Source: an uncultured Clostridium sp. (lineage in GTDB: Bacteria > Bacillota > Clostridia > TANB77 > CAG-508). From it: a stretch of DNA of 56,597 nucleotides. The translations under genes were made by a program, and so were the position numbers. The stretch is taken from assembly GCA_900555075.1 (NCBI GenBank), contig USJO01000003.1, forward strand, positions 1-56,597. Direction: 5' to 3'. The notes below the pieces were generated by a model that made no database searches, was not told the DNA's origin, and worked only from the letters and a program-made list of their open reading frames with translations. This document shows, piece by piece, positions 8,047-14,497 of the stretch (position 1 is the stretch's first letter; each line of letters begins with the position of its first letter).

Positions 8047-9453
8047 ATGAAAATTTTTAAAAAAATACTTATAACAATAATAATTTTACTTTTTTTATTT
8101 TTATTAAAATCAAACGTTTTAGCTGTTACTAATATTACGACTATTGATAATAAAACTTATCAAATACCTGACTTTGATTTTTCTACTTTAGGAAATAGAC
8201 CATATTTTATTGATTATGAAAACTCTAATGGCTGGATAGAGATTTGCACTCCTTTTTTGTCAGGTAATAATTATTTATTTTATGTGAACGATAGTCAAGA
8301 TAGAGTTTTTTGTTTAGTTGACGGCGTTTCTAGTCGTTGGGATACATATTATGTTAGAAAAGGTATAAATGACACTTTTACGTATTATGCTGGGAACAAT
8401 ATGGCAGTTATTTCTAAAAATAGACCTATTATTTATTCAACAATTAATGTTTATTGTAATGATAGAACTACCGTTTTTTTTGTTGCTAATTCTCTTGAAA
8501 GTGCTATTGAGCCTTATATTTTAGACACTGATAATAATTTAGCTACTTTAAATATTGAATTTCTTACTATCGATAGTGGTACTATTGATTATGACGAACT
8601 TAATTTTTTCATTTCTACAAATCAATTAGGCTCTAATAATGCTTCTATCGTTTATATTACTGATTTAGATAGTAATAGTCCTTTTTACAATTCTGGAGGT
8701 GTAAACGGAGATTATTTTGAAATTCCCGTTAGTGTTTTTAAATCTTCTTTAAATGTAGGTTATGAAGTTGATTTTGTTTTGCAGTATTGGAAAACTGGTG
8801 CTGATAGTTATTCTTATTCAAAACGTTCTGTTATATATAATTCTAGTTCAATAGTTGAAAGTGATACTGATAAAATTAATAATAATATAACTTCAAATTT
8901 TAATATTATACGTAATATTTTAAACAATTTAACCGAAGAACAAAAACAGCAAGCAAAAGCTGAATTTGAACGTAGTCAAGCTGAAGAAGAAACACGAAAA
9001 GGTATTTTAGCAACAATAAAAGAAGTTTTAAGTTATATTAACCCTCTTTCTGAAAATTTTTTTGCTTACAAGTTAGTAAATTTATTATTGCAAGGTTTAA
9101 AAAATTTATTTATTCCTGGAGATGAGTTTTTTAGTAATTTTTTTAATGATTTAAAAAATTGGTTTTCTGAAAGATTTGGGTTTTTAATGTATCCTTTTGA
9201 ATTATTAATTGAAATTTTAAATAGAATTTTAAATATTAATTTAAGTGAACCTATTATTGATATTCCAGAAGTTGTTGAACCTGTTACAAATACAAAATTA
9301 ATAAATTCTATTAATTTTAATTTTAATGATTTATTAGAAAACAATGTTTTAAATACAGTACATAATATTTATTTAATTATCCTTGATGCTTTTATAATTT
9401 TTGGTTTAGTTAATTTGGCAAAATCTAAGTTTGAGGAGGTAATTACAAAATGA
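8047..9453 (+). CDS. Secreted pIII-like adsorption protein
   Basis: 468 aa, the largest phage gene, in the usual size range and neighbourhood of gene III. Residues 1-26 are a clear signal peptide (basic start, hydrophobic core, cleavage near VLA-VTN). The region to about 290 is Ser/Thr/Asn/Tyr-rich, predicted extracellular, and fits a receptor-binding module. A charged helical piece follows (about 298-318, EEQKQQAKAEFERSQAEEE), then hydrophobic segments (330-410) and a C-terminal span near 445-460 that would anchor it in the membrane before virion release. No sequence family recognised. The stop overlaps the next ATG by 4 nt. Confidence 0.7.
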   Translation: MKIFKKILITIIILLFLFLLKSNVLAVTNITTIDNKTYQIPDFDFSTLGNRPYFIDYENSNGWIEICTPFLSGNNYLFYVNDSQDRVFCLVDGVSSRWDTYYVRKGINDTFTYYAGNNMAVISKNRPIIYSTINVYCNDRTTVFFVANSLESAIEPYILDTDNNLATLNIEFLTIDSGTIDYDELNFFISTNQLGSNNASIVYITDLDSNSPFYNSGGVNGDYFEIPVSVFKSSLNVGYEVDFVLQYWKTGADSYSYSKRSVIYNSSSIVESDTDKINNNITSNFNIIRNILNNLTEEQKQQAKAEFERSQAEEETRKGILATIKEVLSYINPLSENFFAYKLVNLLLQGLKNLFIPGDEFFSNFFNDLKNWFSERFGFLMYPFELLIEILNRILNINLSEPIIDIPEVVEPVTNTKLINSINFNFNDLLENNVLNTVHNIYLIILDAFIIFGLVNLAKSKFEEVITK

Positions 9454-9722
9454 TTTTAGAAACTATATTGAATTTATTAAAAAATTTGCTTTTTTTGGTT
9501 TTTAATTGGATAAATTTACCTTCAATGCCAGAAACTTTTGTAAATAGTGTTAATTCATTTTTAAACTTAATTTTTAACAATTTGACAATTTTAGGTTTTT
9601 TTGTAAGAATTGAAACAATAAAAATTGCAATACCTATTTTGATAATTTTAATTAATTTTGATAAAATTTATAAATTAACTATTTGGATTTTAAGGAAAAT
9701 CCCTTTTATAAATTTAAAATAG
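9450..9722 (+). CDS. pVI-like hydrophobic minor virion protein
   Basis: 90 aa, almost entirely hydrophobic with about three spans, including a final basic-flanked one. Overlaps the pIII-like stop (ATGA), so it is translationally coupled, mirroring the gene III-gene VI pairing in Ff phages where pVI and pIII form the end cap. Family identity is inferred from position and hydrophobicity. Confidence 0.6.
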   Translation: MILETILNLLKNLLFLVFNWINLPSMPETFVNSVNSFLNLIFNNLTILGFFVRIETIKIAIPILIILINFDKIYKLTIWILRKIPFINLK

Positions 9723-9740
9723 CAAAGAAAGGAGTATTTT

Positions 9741-10340
9741 ATGAAAGAAAGTCGTACGAGAAATTGGACAATAGTAATATATCCAGAAAGTGCACCCGAA
9801 AATTGGCGTGAAATTTTAGACGATACTCACATTGAGTGGATTGAAAGCCCTTTGCACAACAGAGATTTAAATGCAACTGGAGAAGTTAAAAAAGCTCATT
9901 ATCACGTTTTACTTTTATTTGGTGGAGTAAAATCTTATGAACAAGTAATTGAATTTATAAAACCTTTAAACTGTCCAATCCCAACGAGATGTCATAATGC
10001 TAGAGCTTTAGTTCGTTATATGGCTCATTTAGACAATCCAGACAAGGCTCAATATAGCATTTCTGATATAAAATCTCATGGTGGTGTTGATATAGCAGAA
10101 TTATTGAAACCCTCTTCAAGCGAAAGGTACTGTATTATTAAAGATATGCTTGAGTTTATTAAAGAAAATGGTATTATAGAATTTCAAGATTTGATTGATT
10201 ATTCTTTTTCTTATCATTTTGATGACTGGTTTCCTCTTTTATGCGATAATTCTTCGTTTATTATTGTGAACTATATTAAGTCTTGTCGACATCGTGGAAA
10301 ACAAAAGATTAATTTTTCGACTGGCGAGATTATTAATTAG
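9741..10340 (+). CDS. rep: Rolling-circle replication initiator, pMV158/pE194 Rep_2 type
   Basis: 199 aa HUH endonuclease. SPLHNRDLN (His39, Asp42 region) and HYH at 53-55 match the metal-binding residues of pMV158 RepB, and RYMAHLDNP supplies the nucleophile Tyr93. After about residue 115 comes a small helical domain, as in RepB. It nicks the double-strand origin; a matching nick hairpin lies 660 bp downstream. Start ATG 9741 has AAAGGAG. Ff phages use a different gene II initiator, so the replication module is plasmid-like and probably recombined into this phage lineage. Confidence 0.88.
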   Translation: MKESRTRNWTIVIYPESAPENWREILDDTHIEWIESPLHNRDLNATGEVKKAHYHVLLLFGGVKSYEQVIEFIKPLNCPIPTRCHNARALVRYMAHLDNPDKAQYSISDIKSHGGVDIAELLKPSSSERYCIIKDMLEFIKENGIIEFQDLIDYSFSYHFDDWFPLLCDNSSFIIVNYIKSCRHRGKQKINFSTGEIIN

Positions 10341-10391
10341 AAAAAAGTATTGATTTTATGCAAAATCAAAAAGTAAAGTGGAGGTAATTAT

Positions 10392-10604
10392 ATGAAAGAT
10401 GTTACAGAAAAATATATAAATATGATATGTTCTTTTGAATGTGATTTTGTTTTAGCTATTAGTAAAGATAGTGATTTTGATTTAAATGAATTACAACAAC
10501 AAATTGAAGAAAAATCTAATTATATTTTATTAAGAGATATTGAATTATTACAAGAATTAAGTTTTAATTTGCGACATAGAAAAATTAAGTTAATAGAGGA
10601 GTAG
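10392..10604 (+). CDS. Small phage protein of unknown function
   Basis: 70 aa, acidic and helical, without membrane segments. GGAGG upstream of ATG 10392 supports translation. It directly follows rep, so it may tune replication or copy number, but nothing in the sequence proves it. Confidence 0.6.
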   Translation: MKDVTEKYINMICSFECDFVLAISKDSDFDLNELQQQIEEKSNYILLRDIELLQELSFNLRHRKIKLIEE

Positions 10605-10771
10605 TAATACTCCTTTATTTTTAAATTTTTTATAAATAAAAAAATAACTTTACTATAAAATGCGGATATTTTGTCAATGAAGAAAACATATAAATTGAAT
10701 ATTCTTCTTAGAGTTGCTTCTTTATGCTGTTTTCGCAATTGTACAAAATTATAGTAAATTTATAATAGTAG

Positions 10772-10834
10772 AGGAGATGTATTAAATATTCTTTAGAGAA
10801 AAACTCTTTACATAAAATATTTTATACATCTCCT
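10772..10834. other. 63-nt hairpin: packaging-signal or single-strand-origin candidate
   Basis: Arms 10772-10790 (starts AGGAGATGTAT) and 10816-10834 (ends ATACATCTCCT) pair at 18 of 19 positions, with a small inner GAG/CTC stem. No T-run follows, which speaks against a terminator. Filamentous phages use one long hairpin as packaging signal, and rolling-circle plasmids use one as lagging-strand origin; both fit. Confidence 0.6.
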
Positions 10835-10929
10835 AGAAGATAAAAAAATTATTTGTATAGCTTGTAATAAAAAATATTTGGCTATTTGCTTTTAAGGAAT
10901 ACAGAGGTTTGTTGTCTGTAAAATACGGC

Positions 10930-11030
10930 CGAGGGGGTGCGACTAGAAAAAAAACTTGTTTTTTTTCGTCGCTGGTGGGGAAGTGTAGTCCCCAATAAAA
11001 AATAGGGGGGCGACTACGACCCCCCCTATT
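10930..11030. other. Putative double-strand origin (dso) with pMV158-like nick hairpin
   Basis: Three hairpins in a row. A: GCGAC...GTCGC with an A8/T8 stem and loop CTTG (10939-10972). B: TGGGG / CCCCA with 9-nt loop (10976-10994). C: AATAGGGGGG / CCCCCCTATT (11001-11010, 11021-11030) exposing loop CGACTACGAC. The loop contains CTACGAC, matching the conserved TACTACG/AC nick sequence of the pMV158/pE194 family, whose Rep type is encoded just upstream. Expected nick between G11018 and A11019. Confidence 0.8.
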
Positions 11031-11044
11031 GTGTTCAGTGTTCA

Positions 11045-11533
11045 TTATATATTTTCTTGAATTTTTTGTTTTAATTCCTCTAGATTATAAAAATTTTGAA
11101 CAGGTATTCTTAATAATTTTATATCTAATTCTTTAAACATATCGTTTATAAAAGTATCTCTTTCAATTCTTTTATTAGTATTATGTGTTTTGTCGTCTAG
11201 TTCAATACATAACTTTATTTTACAGTTTTTTTCTGTTATAATAAAATCTATACTTTTACTTTTTATTTTATTAAAATTCTTAAAATTTTTACAATTTACA
11301 ATCTCATATAATGCTATTTGTGTGAATAGAGTATAGTTTAATTCGTCTGTAATTGTTTTAAGCAATTTATAAAACTTTAATTCTGTTGGCGTAAGCAAGT
11401 ATTCTTTCTTTTCGTAATCTTCTTTATAGTTGTTACTTTTTATTATTACTTCATTAGTAGAATTATTTGTTTGTATTTTCTTTTCTAAATAGGTTATTAT
11501 ACCAACTAATATTATTATAATTACTATATACAT
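11045..11533 (-). CDS. DUF2726 protein with N-terminal membrane anchor
   Basis: 162 aa, the only phage gene on the minus strand. One span at residues 3-15, then a linker, then the DUF2726 domain: LLTPTELKFYKLL, a DFII strand near 90, and the ELDDKTH segment with downstream RD motif and LLRIPV end, a restriction-endonuclease-like (Vsr/PD-(D/E)XK-related) fold. Family function is undefined. Counter-transcription under its own promoter resembles a moron or immunity gene expressed in the lysogen, possibly acting on incoming DNA at the membrane; that is inference. Start at 11533 has AAAGGGG 8 nt upstream. Confidence 0.75.
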   Translation of the reverse strand: MYIVIIIILVGIITYLEKKIQTNNSTNEVIIKSNNYKEDYEKKEYLLTPTELKFYKLLKTITDELNYTLFTQIALYEIVNCKNFKNFNKIKSKSIDFIITEKNCKIKLCIELDDKTHNTNKRIERDTFINDMFKELDIKLLRIPVQNFYNLEELKQKIQENI

Positions 11534-11553
11534 ATAATCAACCCCTTTAGAAT

Positions 11554-11594
11554 ATTATACCACATTTGACATTTTATGTAAACCCTGTTATAAT
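11554..11594. promoter_or_regulatory. Overlapping divergent sigma-A promoters
   Basis: Plus strand: TTGACA 11566-11571, 17 bp, TATAAT 11589-11594, a perfect consensus. Minus strand: TTTACA (11577-11582 complement), 17 bp, TATAAT (11554-11559 complement). The two polymerase footprints overlap almost completely, so only one direction should fire at a time. They drive the small gene at 11632 and DUF2726 respectively. Confidence 0.8.
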
Positions 11595-11631
11595 TAATAC
11601 TGTCTAGTATTGATAGAGTAGGGGGGATATT

Positions 11632-11907
11632 ATATATATTAAACAAACAAATATTACAAAAGATACAAAATTTTATTTATGTGAATATGGAATATTTTAT
11701 GAAGGTCAAATGTTAGAAAAATATTGTTATGAAAAAGGTTCTTTAAAATTTGACGAATTTGTATATATAAAAAAATTTATTATACATTATAACAAAATAA
11801 CAAAAAATCCTGAATTATATTTTAGGTTTGGTAATTTTTATAATAAAGTAGAGTATACAATACATACAAAGCAGTTAGGAATTTTATACAAAAAAAGAGG
11901 AATTTAA
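11632..11907 (+). CDS. Small phage protein of unknown function, probably non-ATG start
   Basis: The in-frame ATG at 11710 lacks a ribosome site, whereas GGGGGG at 11621-11626 sits just upstream of an open frame that begins with ATA/ATT codons near 11632-11638 and reads continuously through the ATG. The longer product is about 90 aa, rich in Tyr, Phe and Lys (contains KFYLCEYG and YFRFGNFYNK). Transcribed from a perfect promoter facing away from DUF2726. Function unknown; a regulator of the phage switch is possible. Confidence 0.5.
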   Translation: MYIKQTNITKDTKFYLCEYGIFYEGQMLEKYCYEKGSLKFDEFVYIKKFIIHYNKITKNPELYFRFGNFYNKVEYTIHTKQLGILYKKRGI

Positions 11908-11961
11908 AAATTTTTATAGAATAATAATAGTAGAGTAGACTATTTTTATTTTATAAAAAAC

Positions 11962-11989
11962 ATTGCACAAAATCAAAGTTTTGCGCAAT
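11962..11989 (+). repeat. attR: 28-bp Xer-type attachment site (11-6-11)
   Basis: ATTGCACAAAA (11962-11972), TCAAAG (11973-11978), TTTTGCGCAAT (11979-11989). The two arms are inverted repeats matching at 10 of 11 positions. With attL it predicts a host attB identical to this sequence and a phage attP with right arm ATTTAGGCAAT. Confidence 0.78.
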
Positions 11990-12323
11990 AAGAGATAGGA
12001 GTAAAATATATAGACTATGATTATAGTCCTACCCAGTCATCTCAGTACTTTCAAGCTTTTAGCTTCACTAATACTTACTTATTATTTAATTATTTTACTT
12101 TGCATATTATTTATTATTTTGTTTTATTCAATAACTTATATTTCTTTATAATTTTAACCTCTTAAAATCCATTTTAAGCTCTTTAAATATTTTATTTATA
12201 TAATTTGATGTTCAATAATTTTTATCTTTAAATTTTAAATTTATACTTTAATATTTTTTTATAATTTCAGATCCGATCTCAAATTTTTTCTAAAATCTCC
12301 AAAATGCCTATTTCTCTATATTT

Positions 12324-12575
12324 GCCGTATTTTACAGACAACAAACTATATGCCTTAATTTTAAAAACAGCTTAAAATCGATTCTCGTGCGTCGTTATTT
12401 TGGGTTTTTTTGAACATTTTGGTATTACTATATAAATGTATAATTTTACTACTAAAAATTGCTAAACACTAGAATTGTTAGTATTTTGCTGAAATATCAG
12501 ACAACAAACTATATGTCTAATTTATAAAAAACGCTTAAAACCGATTCTCGCAAGCCGTCATTTTAAAGGTTTTTG
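12324..12575 (+). repeat. Two degenerate ~85-bp direct repeats, 163 bp apart
   Basis: Both copies share CAGACAACAAACTATATG (12335-12352 and 12498-12515) followed by a related AT-rich spacer and a cgattctcg core. Positions 12324-12346 are an exact reverse complement of 10907-10929 inside the phage origin region, linking the relic to an inovirus-like element. Confidence 0.7.
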
Positions 12576-12764
12576 AGGTTTTGCAGCAGTTAATCAAATT
12601 TATAATTATAGTAATAAAATATGAAATTTTACCAAACAAAATTTAAAACTTAAATTTGAAATTTCAAAAATTTTAATTTATAAATTCAAAAATTAAATTT
12701 TAAAATTATTTTTATTAAATTTATATTTTTTCTTTTAAAATATTTTTGCAAAAAATTTTTATAT

Positions 12765-12779
12765 AACATTGCACAAAAT
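12765..12779 (+). repeat. Third copy of the att left arm (half site)
   Basis: AACATTGCACAAAAT is identical to the corresponding 15 bases at attL and attR. The 6-bp centre and right arm are not preserved, so it is probably a decayed site. Confidence 0.55.
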
Positions 12780-12968
12780 ATTTTAATACCTATTTTCTTT
12801 TTTATTTATAAATTTTTTATTTTTTCTAAATGTACACATCTTGAAATACGGCTCTTCCCCCTACTCCACCTATTTTTCTGAATCTTTGGGCTACAAATTA
12901 ATTTTTTTTGCTAAAAACTATTTTCAAAATTATAAAAATGTTGTATAAATATACGTGAGGTGTTATTT

Positions 12969-13943
12969 ATGATAGACAGACAAGATAATCCAGAGTTTGT
13001 AAATTCATTTTTAGATTACACGATTACTATTCTTAACAAATCTCCTAATACTGTTAAAGAGTATAATTATGATATAGCAAACTTTTTAAAGTATATAAAA
13101 AAACAATTTGGATTAAGTAATGAAAAAGATATTAAAGATATAAAGATAAATGATATGGATATATCTGTACTAAAAAAGGTTTCTCTTCAAGATATTCATG
13201 GATATATATCATATATGGCAAGAGAGCTAAAAAGTAGTCCTGCTACTCGTGCAAGGAAGATTTCGTGCATTCGAGTATTTTTTAAGTATCTTTCTAGCAA
13301 AGCTAAATTAATAGAAATAAACCCTGCTCAAGATTTAGAAACTCCTAAGCTTGGTATAAGAATGCCAAAGTATTTATCTCTTGAAGAAAGCAAAAAGCTT
13401 TTAGAGGCTACTCAAAGTGAAGATAGTAGGAATAATGTTAGAGACTATGCAATTATAACATTGTTTTTAAATTGTGGTATGCGTTTGTCTGAATTAGTTA
13501 ATATTAATATTAGTAATATTGATTTTTCAGAAAGTAAGATGACAGTAATTGGTAAAGGTAACAAGGAGCGCACTATTTACCTAAATAACGCGTGTATGAA
13601 GGTTATTAATGATTATTTATCTATTAGACCATATGATAGGGTTAAAACCGATTCTCGTGATGCATTATTTTTAAGTGAACGTAAAGAAAGAATTAGTAAT
13701 AGATCTGTACAGGATATTGTAAAAAAGGAACTTAAAAATGCTGGTTTAGATACAAACAAGTATTCTGTTCATAAATTACGACATACTGCTGCAACACTTA
13801 TGTATCAATATGGAGAGGTTGATATAAGAGCTTTGCAAGAACTATTAGGTCATGAAAGTATTTCAACTACAGAGATATATACACATGTAAATGATGAAAG
13901 AGTTAGAAATGCTGTAGAAAACAATCCTCTAGCTAATATATAA
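12969..13943 (+). CDS. xerC: Xer-family tyrosine recombinase (first of two)
   Basis: 324 aa from ATG 12969, chosen because GAGGTG lies at 12957-12962; a GTG nine bases upstream falls within that site. SAM-like core-binding domain (about 10-115) and catalytic domain with Arg172 (GMRLSEL), Lys near 197, His268 and Arg271 (HKLRH), His295 (LGHES) and nucleophile Tyr304. All catalytic residues are present. Such recombinases resolve chromosome dimers at dif; the Xer-type att sites of the adjacent prophage make it the natural candidate for phage integration. Whether it is XerC-, XerD- or XerA-like cannot be settled here. Confidence 0.9.
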   Translation: MIDRQDNPEFVNSFLDYTITILNKSPNTVKEYNYDIANFLKYIKKQFGLSNEKDIKDIKINDMDISVLKKVSLQDIHGYISYMARELKSSPATRARKISCIRVFFKYLSSKAKLIEINPAQDLETPKLGIRMPKYLSLEESKKLLEATQSEDSRNNVRDYAIITLFLNCGMRLSELVNINISNIDFSESKMTVIGKGNKERTIYLNNACMKVINDYLSIRPYDRVKTDSRDALFLSERKERISNRSVQDIVKKELKNAGLDTNKYSVHKLRHTAATLMYQYGEVDIRALQELLGHESISTTEIYTHVNDERVRNAVENNPLANI

Positions 13944-13945
13944 TA

Positions 13946-13987
13946 AAAAGGAAACAATATGTTTTTTATACATTATTGTTTCCTTTT
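13946..13987. terminator. Bidirectional terminator between convergent genes
   Basis: 14-bp perfect stem AAAAGGAAACAATA (13946-13959) and TATTGTTTCCTTTT (13974-13987). It serves xer from the left and the LysM gene from the right, and marks the point where gene orientation flips. Confidence 0.85.
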
Positions 13988-13996
13988 GCAGTAGCC

Positions 13997-14293
13997 TTAA
14001 ATTACGGGAACCATTAATTCTTGATCAATATGTAAATTGCTTGATTCCAAATTATTTATATTCTTAATATCTGATATTATATATCTGATGTCTTTAGTTT
14101 TATAATAGTCATTACTTTTCTGTAAGTCACTTGCAATTTCCCATAATGTATCTCCTTTTGCAACATATATTAATTTGTATTCAATTTCTTTATGTGATAA
14201 TGTACTTTTTGCACAAACTAGTGACAATACAAAAGCTACTATTAAAATTAAACATATACTTCTTATAAATTTCTTTAAATTAACTATTTTCAT
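13997..14293 (-). CDS. yneA: SOS-controlled LysM membrane protein, YneA-like division inhibitor
   Basis: 98 aa from ATG at 14293 (GGAGG site). One N-terminal span (about residues 10-28), then a LysM domain (KLIYVAKGDTLWEIASDL... HIDQELMVP). Size and layout match Bacillus YneA, an SOS-induced cell-division suppressor. The promoter carries LexA-type boxes, which supports the call strongly. It lies between two xer genes, tying division arrest to chromosome-dimer resolution. Confidence 0.75.
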   Translation of the reverse strand: MKIVNLKKFIRSICLILIVAFVLSLVCAKSTLSHKEIEYKLIYVAKGDTLWEIASDLQKSNDYYKTKDIRYIISDIKNINNLESSNLHIDQELMVPVI

Positions 14294-14307
14294 ATAAATT
14301 CCTCCTA

Positions 14308-14363
14308 CGAACATTGTTTCGCTTGTTTAAATAAATTATAAACGCTTGTTCGTACTTTGTCAA
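14308..14363 (-). promoter_or_regulatory. Sigma-A promoter with two LexA-type boxes
   Basis: On the minus strand TTGACA (complement of 14358-14363), 17-bp spacer, TATAAT (complement of 14335-14340). Box 1 CGAACATTGTTTCG (14308-14321) differs by one base from CGAAC-N4-GTTCG. Box 2 (14339-14352, TAAAC-N4-GTTCG) has one perfect half and overlaps the -10/spacer. Confidence 0.8.
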
Positions 14364-14441
14364 TACTTTTTTGAAAAGTTTTTTAAATTTTTTACTTTCT
14401 GGAACAATAATAAAAAGGAGTAGCAATGGTTGCCCCTACGC

Positions 14442-14477
14442 AAAAATACAGTATGCTAAAATTAACATACTGTATTT
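14442..14477 (-). terminator. Terminator after the second xer gene
   Basis: Inverted repeat AAATACAGTATG (14444-14455) and CATACTGTATTT (14466-14477). Read on the minus strand it ends in TTTTT. Confidence 0.8.
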
Positions 14478-14497
14478 ATTTATATTTATTTCTTGTT

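Larger units (their letters stand above)
10605..11044. other. Phage intergenic region: replication and packaging signals
   Basis: A 440-bp gene-free stretch between the rep operon and the opposing DUF2726 gene. It holds the 63-nt hairpin at 10772-10834, a segment shared in inverted orientation with the relic region (10907-10929), and the three hairpins of the putative origin (10939-11030). The open frame across 10833-11045 on the minus strand runs through these hairpins and is not a gene. Confidence 0.7.
6101..11989 (+). mobile_element. Inovirus-like filamentous prophage, 5.86 kb, integrated at a Xer/dif-type site
   Basis: Bounded by direct repeats whose starts are 5861 bp apart. The content is a full filamentous-phage set: ssDNA-binding-like protein, major coat protein with downstream terminator, Zot-type ATPase, tiny membrane proteins, secreted pIII-like and pVI-like proteins, HUH Rep, rolling-circle origin, and a counter-transcribed DUF2726 gene. 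No integrase is encoded. The plus (coding) strand is visibly T-rich compared with the A-rich coding strands of the flanking host genes, a known trait of ssDNA-phage virion strands. No secretin is present, consistent with a host lacking an outer membrane. All morphogenesis genes are intact, so the element could be active. Confidence 0.85.
11990..12968. other. 979-bp gene-free region with degenerate repeats (probable relic of an older insertion)
   Basis: No credible gene on either strand. It holds two imperfect repeat copies (12324-12410 and 12487-12575), one of which contains a 23-bp exact inverted match to the phage origin flank, and an isolated copy of the att left arm at 12768-12778. Composition is extremely AT-rich. 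It ends at the ribosome site of the xer gene. Confidence 0.6.

Noticed and set aside
10833..11045. Open frame of 70 codons on the minus strand
   Set aside because: It runs through the three origin hairpins, has no ribosome site, and its codons are the by-product of G/C runs.
11571..11582. TTATGTAAACC, 10 of 11 bases of the XerD arm of Bacillus dif
   Set aside because: No XerC arm or proper centre is present, and the bases belong to overlapping promoters. The repeats at 6101 and 11962 define the real junctions.
6101..11989. Element read as a small rolling-circle plasmid integrated in the chromosome
   Set aside because: Zot-type ATPase, coat, pIII- and pVI-like genes have no role in such plasmids; only the replication module is plasmid-like.
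12960..12968. GTG start for xer at 12960
   Set aside because: It lies within GAGGTG, the ribosome site of ATG 12969.
11990..12968. CRISPR array
   Set aside because: Only two imperfect copies with unequal flanks, no regular spacers and no cas genes.
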